From positions 1-9,506 of the forward strand of contig JAFZDG010000099.1 of NCBI GenBank assembly GCA_017561285.1: DNA of 9,506 nucleotides, given 5' to 3'. This document shows, in pieces, positions 4,446 through 9,506 of this stretch. A program made the translations under genes and the position numbers. The notes under the pieces were generated by a model, which was given only the letters and a program-made list of their open reading frames with translations, made no database searches and was not told the DNA's origin. How positions within the stretch are numbered: position 1 is the stretch's first letter; the number at the start of each line of letters is the position of its first letter. Source of the stretch: Bacteroidaceae bacterium (GTDB taxonomy: Bacteria; Bacteroidota; Bacteroidia; Bacteroidales; Barnesiellaceae_A).

Positions 4446-6935
4446 ATGAAAACGTATATACAAAAATTCTTATTTGCTCTGACAATGCTTTGCAGTATGA
4501 CTGCTTATGCGCAGGGCGATTGCAAGGTGCGAGGTGTAGTCGTTGACGCTTCGGGCGAAACCATCCCTTATGCTACAGTTGGTGCATATGTCGGAAAGAA
4601 GAACGTTGCCCGTCTGGCTGCCGATATTGAGGGCGCTTTTGCAATGACACTCAAGCAGGGCGAGACTTATATATTTGAAATCTCATCGGTAGGTTACGCT
4701 CCTTACAAGCAAGCTATAGCATTACCCCAGGCATCGGCCTATGATATGGGAAATATAGTGCTTAAGTCATCGACCGAACTCGACGAGGTGGTTGTTGTGT
4801 CACAAAAACCACTCATCAAAAGCGATGCCGAGAAGATTACATACGATGTTACTGCCGATCCGGAGTCGGATGGCAAAACATTGCTCGAGATGATGCGCAA
4901 AGTACCTATGATTACTGTCGATGCCGATGATAATGTGCAACTCAATGGTTCTTCCGATTTTAAGGTGCTCATCAACGGCAAGGAGTCGGCTATGGTAAAA
5001 AACAACCTGAAAGAGGTTCTCAAGGCGATGCCTGCTGCCGGTGTACAAGATATACAAGTTATTACCAATCCTTCTACGCGCTACGATGCCGAGGGTGTGG
5101 GTGGTGTTATCAACATTATTACGGCTCAAGCCGGTGCCGGCAAGAATGAAGAGGTATCGGGTGTTACCGGCTCGGTTACCGGATATGGCGATGTGTTGCA
5201 AGGCTCGTTTGGCGGAAATGCTTTTCTTACTATGCAGTACAAGAAATTCACAGCATCGATCAACTATAGTGGCGGTAAGTTTACAAGCCATCAATATAGC
5301 GATGCAAACAGCTATAACTACAACAACCTCGATATGTATCATTCGCGTATCTCTACCAGCGAGTTTGGCGATATGAAGGTAGATGGTCAGTATCACTTCC
5401 TAACGCTCGAGAGTAGTTATGAGTTGGATTCGCTCAATCTCTTTACATTGGGTATATCGGGCAATCTGGGTAGGTATGGAGCCAATGGTTATGCGCTCAA
5501 CCAAGCATTTGCAAAGAACGGTAATTTGATGGTAAACTATGTCGACAATATTATGCAAGCCGGTACGTGGGGCGGTGCATCGGCCAACTTCGACTATCAA
5601 CATACGTTTGACCGTCCGCAGCACACCATTACAGCTTCGTATCGTTATGAGTACAACCCTAATGGTAGCGCCTATAGCGACTCTATTATATTTGATAGTG
5701 AAACGCTCAATGCACCTTTGGCCGGTCAGAAAAACGAAAACAATGCTTTTGCGCACGAGCACACCGTTCAGTTGGACTACAACAATCCTATCAATCAAAT
5801 GCACTCGGTAGAGGCCGGTGTCAAGTATATTGCGCGTATCAATCATAGCGATGATGACTATTTGGCACTCACCAATGGTATGTGGCAATCGACCGGAGCC
5901 GGTCGCATATTCGACTATACACAACAAGTGGCATCGTTGTATGCCGGTTATGCCTTTACTCGCAGTACATGGGGACTGCGCGTGGGTGGTCGTTATGAGC
6001 ATACCTTTATCGATGCTACTTATCAGCAAGCCGGAACGCGTGTAGATTATGGAAAGCCTTATGGCAACTTTGTGCCATATCTTTCGCTCAACTACAATAT
6101 ATCGCCTATGGAGTCGTTGCGTTTCTCATATACCCAACGTATCAATCGACCGGGTATCTACTACCTGTCGCCTTACGAAAAGTGGACTACCCCTATTTCG
6201 GTTGAAGTAGGTAATCCCGACCTCAAAGCCGAGGTGACGCACTCGTTCTCGGCCGGTTACTCGGTGTTCAAGGGTGTATTTAACCTCAACTTCGAGTGGT
6301 TTGCCCGCATCTCCGACAATGCAATCTCTACTCTTATGTTTGTAGAACCCGAGACCGGTATAATGCGCACAACTTATGGTAACATTGCCAGTGAGGCTGT
6401 GTATGGTTTCTCGGCATACATCTCGGGACAAACCTCTCCCAAGTTCAATTACTATGTCAACTTGCAACCCGCCTACAAGACATTCAATGCGCCCCACCTC
6501 AATATGAAGGATGCTCGTTTTGGTGCTACGGTCTTTGCCGGATGCAACTGGATGGCCTGGAAAGGCGGTACAGTGAGCGTGAATGGTGGTGGCGGTCTGC
6601 CCGATGGCGATATGCAAATGGAGAGTGAACTTATGTGGTACTACTACGGATTGAGTGTATCGCAACGTTTCCTCGATGACAAACTCAAAGTGACTCTCTC
6701 GGCCAACAATATGTTTAACAAATACAACAAATACCGTTTGCACTCGTATGGCGATGGATTTGAGAATATATCGGAGGGTGGACAACGCTCACAACGTTTG
6801 CAACTGAGCGTAACCTATACATTCGGTAAACTCAATGCCCGAGTGAAAAAGGCCAACCGTTCTATCGTAAATGACGATATCGTGGGCGGTAGTAGTGAAG
6901 GTATGAATACCGGAAACGGTGGCGGTGGCATGTAA
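4446..6935 (+). CDS. TonB-dependent-receptor-like outer-membrane beta-barrel protein (PF14905 type)
   Basis: I chose the ATG at 4446 (829 residues) because it starts a normal signal peptide, MKTYIQK... to AYA at 20-22; an ATG at 4440 would add two residues. Mature domains are a carboxypeptidase-regulatory-like beta-sandwich (about 25-108), a plug (about 110-228) and a barrel (about 236-793). The plug contains LDEVVVV, GKTLLEMMRKVP, LNGSSDFKVLINGK and ITNPSTRYDAEGVGGVINI, the signature of the outer-membrane beta-barrel family related to TonB-dependent receptors. The last strand LQLSVTYTF is followed by a 36-residue polar tail ending in glycines. No SusD-like partner is adjacent, so it is not a SusC/SusD glycan system. 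It is the last gene of the operon, 57 bases after the repeat protein with no terminator between. Ligand unknown. Confidence 0.9.
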   Translation: MKTYIQKFLFALTMLCSMTAYAQGDCKVRGVVVDASGETIPYATVGAYVGKKNVARLAADIEGAFAMTLKQGETYIFEISSVGYAPYKQAIALPQASAYDMGNIVLKSSTELDEVVVVSQKPLIKSDAEKITYDVTADPESDGKTLLEMMRKVPMITVDADDNVQLNGSSDFKVLINGKESAMVKNNLKEVLKAMPAAGVQDIQVITNPSTRYDAEGVGGVINIITAQAGAGKNEEVSGVTGSVTGYGDVLQGSFGGNAFLTMQYKKFTASINYSGGKFTSHQYSDANSYNYNNLDMYHSRISTSEFGDMKVDGQYHFLTLESSYELDSLNLFTLGISGNLGRYGANGYALNQAFAKNGNLMVNYVDNIMQAGTWGGASANFDYQHTFDRPQHTITASYRYEYNPNGSAYSDSIIFDSETLNAPLAGQKNENNAFAHEHTVQLDYNNPINQMHSVEAGVKYIARINHSDDDYLALTNGMWQSTGAGRIFDYTQQVASLYAGYAFTRSTWGLRVGGRYEHTFIDATYQQAGTRVDYGKPYGNFVPYLSLNYNISPMESLRFSYTQRINRPGIYYLSPYEKWTTPISVEVGNPDLKAEVTHSFSAGYSVFKGVFNLNFEWFARISDNAISTLMFVEPETGIMRTTYGNIASEAVYGFSAYISGQTSPKFNYYVNLQPAYKTFNAPHLNMKDARFGATVFAGCNWMAWKGGTVSVNGGGGLPDGDMQMESELMWYYYGLSVSQRFLDDKLKVTLSANNMFNKYNKYRLHSYGDGFENISEGGQRSQRLQLSVTYTFGKLNARVKKANRSIVNDDIVGGSSEGMNTGNGGGGM

Positions 6936-6992
6936 TGGCTGCATACATTGATATACATTAGATAAGATTAGATTAAAAAAGCTGTTTCAGCT

Positions 6993-7032
6993 CGAGGTTG
7001 TGTCGGTAACATATGGCGCAACCTCGTTTTTT
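6993..7032 (+). terminator. Intrinsic terminator of the plus-strand operon
   Basis: CGAGGTTGTG (6993-7002) pairs with CGCAACCTCG (7017-7026), nine Watson-Crick pairs and one G-U, followed directly by six T residues (7027-7032). It lies 57 bases after the receptor stop codon. Confidence 0.85.
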
Positions 7033-7055
7033 ATTATGCCCATCTCCATAAACAA

Positions 7056-7086
7056 CAACCGCAATGCTGTGTGGGCACTGCGGTTG
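7056..7086 (-). terminator. Terminator hairpin of the first NhaD gene
   Basis: CAACCGCAATGC (7056-7067) pairs with GCACTGCGGTTG (7075-7086), 11 of 12 positions, around a 7-base loop. On the minus strand it is followed by TTGTTT, a weak T-tract. It lies 24 bases past the antiporter stop. The same hairpin, with small changes, follows the second NhaD gene at 8625-8655. Confidence 0.75.
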
Positions 7087-7110
7087 ATGCGTTTGTATAA
7101 TAGAAACGGT

Positions 7111-7776
7111 TTATCCTATACCGTAGAGAACTTTGGCCGGAGGGAAGAGCATCAACTCGCCAATGAGGATGGCAGCACCGGCGAGGTAGCCGAGCATAGC
7201 GATGAGTGAGATGTTCTTTAAATACCAACCGAAGTTGATTTTCTCAAGGCCCATTACCACTACACCGGCAGCCGAACCGATGATGAGCATAGAACCACCC
7301 ACACCGGCACAGTAGGTGAGGAGCAACCAGAATGCGCCATCTTGGATGAAGTTGATATCCCAATGACCGGCTGCAAGTGCTTGAGCTTGTTCTACAGGAA
7401 TGATTTGGTACATACCTTGTGCGGCTGCAACGAGGGGTACATTGTCGACTATAGACGAGAGGAAGCCGAGTACAATGTTGATAACGTTTACATCACCAAC
7501 CTTCTCAGCCAACATATTGGCCATATCGCCCAGGATGCCGGTCGATTGCAATACGGCAACAGCCATGAGGATACCCAAGAAGAAGAGAATGGTGGGGGTA
7601 TCGATGCGTTGCAAGATACGGGGCAAGCGATGTTGACGTTGGGGATCCAAAGCCTTGCCATTGTAAATCATCTCGGTGACAATCCACAAGATACTCAACG
7701 AGAACAACATACCAATGAAAGGAGGCAAGTGTGTAATGGTCTTGAAGATGGGTACGAAGATAAGACCGCCCACGCC
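7111..7776 (-). repeat. Near-identical NhaD segment, copy 1
   Basis: This encodes residues 247-467 of NhaD copy 1. Against the matching segment at 8679-9344 I count 17 differences in 221 residues (about 92% identity), without gaps. The bases are also very similar. Confidence 0.85.
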
Positions 7777-8514
7777 CATAAAGAAGAGTAAGTTGCGCTC
7801 TTGGGTGTTGACGTGATTATTCTCTTCTTTTGCTTCGTTCTCAATTTTGTCGAGCTTGCCATTCAATCGGCCGGTAACGAAGAGTAGGGGAACAATCAAA
7901 GCTGCAAGGCTGGGGAGCAATACATACATCATAACAGCTCCTGTTGAGATATTGCCTTTTACCCACAACATAATGGTAGTAATGTCTCCGATGGGCGACC
8001 AAGCACCACCGGCATTAGCGGCAATAATAATCATACTGGCATAGAGCCAGCGTTCTTTGGGATCGTTAACCAACTTGCGCAACAACATTACCATCACGAT
8101 AGCGGTTGTGAGGTTGTCGAGAATAGCCGACAAGAAAAATGTTACGAAACCAAGTATCCATAAGAGTTTCTTCTTGCTGCGCGAAGTGATGCGGTCGGTA
8201 ATGATAGCAAAACCTCCGTGTACATCGACAAGCTCAACGATGGTCATCGCACCAATGAGGAAGAAAAGAGTTGTGGCAATTTCACCCATATGGTGAAGGA
8301 TTTCGGCGTTGACAAAGTCGCTGAGGTGGCCTGCGTAACCATGCTCGGCTGCTTTTTCAACTACGAAGGGAAGTGCATCGGCACCGAGGATAAAGAGTAC
8401 CCACATAACCATACCCAAGAGGAGGGCAGTTGCCGATTTGTCAATTTTAACCGGGTGTTCGAGGGCTATGAAAAGGTAGCCAATGATGAACACCACTACA
8501 AGTGCTGCATACAT
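7111..8514 (-). CDS. nhaD: NhaD-type Na+/H+ antiporter, copy 1
   Basis: This 467-residue inner-membrane protein would exchange cytoplasmic Na+ (or Li+) for external H+, supporting sodium and pH homeostasis. It belongs to the ArsB/NhaD part of the ion-transporter superfamily. It has about a dozen hydrophobic segments and two related half-site motifs: SAILDNLTTAIVMV (129-142) and SSIVDNVPLVAAA (353-365), each with a DN pair (Asp133, Asp357). The glycine-rich stretches NAGGAWSPIGDITT (167-180) and GVGGSMLIIGSAAGV (404-418) are also paired. A charged cytoplasmic loop lies at about 216-241. The length is normal for NhaD. A paralogue lies directly upstream on the same strand, but a terminator hairpin and a separate promoter lie between them, so they are probably separate transcripts. 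Gene name rests on family recognition; substrate is inferred. Confidence 0.9.
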   Translation of the reverse strand: MYAALVVVFIIGYLFIALEHPVKIDKSATALLLGMVMWVLFILGADALPFVVEKAAEHGYAGHLSDFVNAEILHHMGEIATTLFFLIGAMTIVELVDVHGGFAIITDRITSRSKKKLLWILGFVTFFLSAILDNLTTAIVMVMLLRKLVNDPKERWLYASMIIIAANAGGAWSPIGDITTIMLWVKGNISTGAVMMYVLLPSLAALIVPLLFVTGRLNGKLDKIENEAKEENNHVNTQERNLLFFMGVGGLIFVPIFKTITHLPPFIGMLFSLSILWIVTEMIYNGKALDPQRQHRLPRILQRIDTPTILFFLGILMAVAVLQSTGILGDMANMLAEKVGDVNVINIVLGFLSSIVDNVPLVAAAQGMYQIIPVEQAQALAAGHWDINFIQDGAFWLLLTYCAGVGGSMLIIGSAAGVVVMGLEKINFGWYLKNISLIAMLGYLAGAAILIGELMLFPPAKVLYGIG

Positions 8515-8551
8515 AAAATAATAGATTTTAGGGGTTTTTAGTAAATGACAG

Positions 8552-8559
8552 CAAAAGTA
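8552..8559 (-). promoter_or_regulatory. -7 element of the promoter for NhaD copy 1
   Basis: The minus strand reads TACTTTTG, a full match to TAnnTTTG, 37 bases upstream of the ATG at 8514. That gives a leader of roughly 25-32 bases. I see no good TTTG at the usual 19-20-base spacing, so the -33 element is weak or absent. It lies downstream of the hairpin ending copy 2, consistent with an independent transcript. Confidence 0.55.
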
Positions 8560-8624
8560 GCCCTCGATAATTTCTTTGGCGTGACAATGTTGTTACAATC
8601 AAGTTACGTTTTGTCATAAAACAG

Positions 8625-8655
8625 CAACCGCAATGCCGGGAAGGCACTGCGGTTG
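8625..8655 (-). terminator. Terminator hairpin of the second NhaD gene
   Basis: CAACCGCAATGCC (8625-8637) pairs with GGCACTGCGGTTG (8643-8655), 12 of 13 positions, around a 5-base loop. On the minus strand it is followed by CTGTTTTA, a short T-tract. The arms match the hairpin at 7056-7086 almost base for base, including the same A-C mismatch. Confidence 0.75.
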
Positions 8656-8678
8656 AAGAGTCTTATATGGTTGGTCTA

Positions 8679-9344
8679 TTATCCTATACCATGGAGAACT
8701 TTAGCGGGGTCAAACAACATCAACTCACCAATGAGAACAGCAGCACCGGCAAGATAACCGAGAGCGGCAATGATAGTGATGTTCTTCAAGTACCAGCCGA
8801 AGTTGATTTTCTCAAGTCCCATAACAACCACACCGGCAGCCGAACCGATGATGAGCATAGAGCCACCTACACCGGCACAGTAAGTAAGGAGCAACCAGAA
8901 TGCACCGTCTTGGATGAAGTTGAGATCCCAGTGGCCGGGAGCAAGTGTTTGAGCATACTCGACAGGAGTGATTTCATACATACCTTGTGCAGCAGCTACA
9001 AGGGGAACGTTGTCAACGATAGATGAGAGGAAGCCGAGTACAATGTTGATAACATTCACATTTCCTACCTTCTCGGCCAACAAGTTGGCCATATCGCCCA
9101 GAATACCGGTCGATTGCAATACGGCAACAGCCATAAGGATACCCAAGAAGAAGAGGATGGTGGGGGTATCGATACGTTGCAAGATGCGGGGCAAACGATG
9201 TTGACGTTGGGGATCCAAAGCTTTCTTGTTGTACATCAACTCGGTAACAATCCACAAGATACTCAATGAGAACAACATACCGATGAAGGGAGGCAAGTGG
9301 GTGATAGTCTTGAAGATGGGAACGAAGATAAGGCCACCTACACC
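8679..9344 (-). repeat. Near-identical NhaD segment, copy 2
   Basis: This is the counterpart of 7111-7776, shifted by 1568 bases in the same orientation. Upstream of 9344 similarity falls sharply, to roughly half of residues identical over the next 54 or so. Confidence 0.85.
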
Positions 9345-9506
9345 CAAATAGAACAACATATTGCGCTCTTTCTTGGTAACGTGGTTTTCTTGTGCGTTGG
9401 TTTTGGTTTCAACCTTGTCCAATTGACCTTTGAGCTTGCCCGAAACGAGAAGTAAAGGAAGAATCATAGCCACAAGGCTGGGGAGGATAATATAAGCAAT
9501 TACCGA
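8679..9506 (-). CDS. nhaD: NhaD-type Na+/H+ antiporter, copy 2 (5' end beyond window)
   Basis: This is the C-terminal 275 codons of a second NhaD antiporter. The reading frame stays open through the window edge. A GTG at 9473 is internal: the codons before it encode SVIAYIILPSL, matching AVMMYVLLPSL of copy 1 (193-203), so the real start lies beyond 9506. The visible part carries the second half-site SSIVDNVPLVAAA and the glycine-rich GVGGSMLIIGSAAGV, both unchanged from copy 1. The cytoplasmic loop between the two transporter halves differs most and is slightly shorter than in copy 1. The role should be Na+/H+ exchange as for copy 1, perhaps with altered affinity or pH response. Its promoter is not in the window. 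The first half, with the other DN motif, cannot be checked. Confidence 0.88.
   Translation of the reverse strand, partial: SVIAYIILPSLVAMILPLLLVSGKLKGQLDKVETKTNAQENHVTKKERNMLFYLGVGGLIFVPIFKTITHLPPFIGMLFSLSILWIVTELMYNKKALDPQRQHRLPRILQRIDTPTILFFLGILMAVAVLQSTGILGDMANLLAEKVGNVNVINIVLGFLSSIVDNVPLVAAAQGMYEITPVEYAQTLAPGHWDLNFIQDGAFWLLLTYCAGVGGSMLIIGSAAGVVVMGLEKINFGWYLKNITIIAALGYLAGAAVLIGELMLFDPAKVLHGIG

Noticed and set aside
4800..6785. Three long open frames (about 200 codons each) on the minus strand opposite the receptor gene (4800-5396, 5400-6029, 6126-6785)
   Set aside because: Their products have Ile/Thr/Arg/His-rich composition with no recognisable domain, and the opposite strand encodes a clear plug and barrel along the whole stretch. 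They are shadows of codon usage in the receptor gene.
4440..6935. A SusC/SusD-type polysaccharide utilisation locus
   Set aside because: The receptor is of the PF14905 type, no SusD-like lipoprotein or glycoside hydrolase is present, and the neighbours are an ABC/GntR module.
7342..8541. Several plus-strand frames over the NhaD genes, some nearly repeated at 8968-9204
   Set aside because: They mirror each other only because the NhaD genes beneath are duplicated. The minus-strand frames encode the full antiporter motifs.
8515..8678. A possible small gene or mobile element between the NhaD copies
   Set aside because: The 164 bases contain only a terminator hairpin, a promoter element and a short leader. 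There are no terminal inverted repeats, target duplications or open frame of note.

Overview
The window looks like chromosomal DNA of a gut-type Bacteroidales species; I cannot place the genus. The evidence is Bacteroidetes-style promoters (TTTG, 19-20 bp, TAnnTTTG), A/T-rich leaders with few Shine-Dalgarno sites, a PF14905-type outer-membrane beta-barrel receptor and a small acidic protein of a type I associate with Bacteroidales. There are eight protein genes (one cut by the window edge) and no rRNA, tRNA, CRISPR array, integrase or insertion sequence. No gene-free gap exceeds 300 bases.

Layout. (1) Positions 72-1061, minus strand: a two-gene unit with a small, very acidic protein of unknown function, then an OmpA-C-domain protein likely to bind peptidoglycan. 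(2) Positions 1062-1307: a divergent control region with a promoter for each side, an A/T palindrome between them, and a clear inverted repeat lying on the predicted start site of the rightward transcript. (3) Positions 1308-6935, plus strand: five closely spaced genes encoding an ABC ATPase, its membrane permease, a short YtrA-type GntR regulator, a membrane-anchored repeat-rich periplasmic protein, and an outer-membrane barrel with carboxypeptidase-regulatory and plug domains. A terminator follows at 6993-7032. (4) Positions 7111-9506, minus strand: two tandem NhaD-type Na+/H+ antiporter genes. The second runs off the window end. Each ends at a nearly identical hairpin, and the downstream copy has its own promoter.

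How the genes may work together. The plus-strand cluster resembles the Firmicutes YtrA-controlled ABC modules that respond to cell-envelope stress, here extended by one periplasmic and one outer-membrane component. The GntR protein probably represses the operon by binding the dyad at 1209-1232. Effector, cargo and physiological role are not visible in the sequence. The divergent OmpA-like gene gives the locus an overall envelope theme. The paired NhaD genes suggest gene-dosage or functional divergence for sodium/proton exchange. Their 3' two-thirds are far more alike than the preceding part, which suggests gene conversion.
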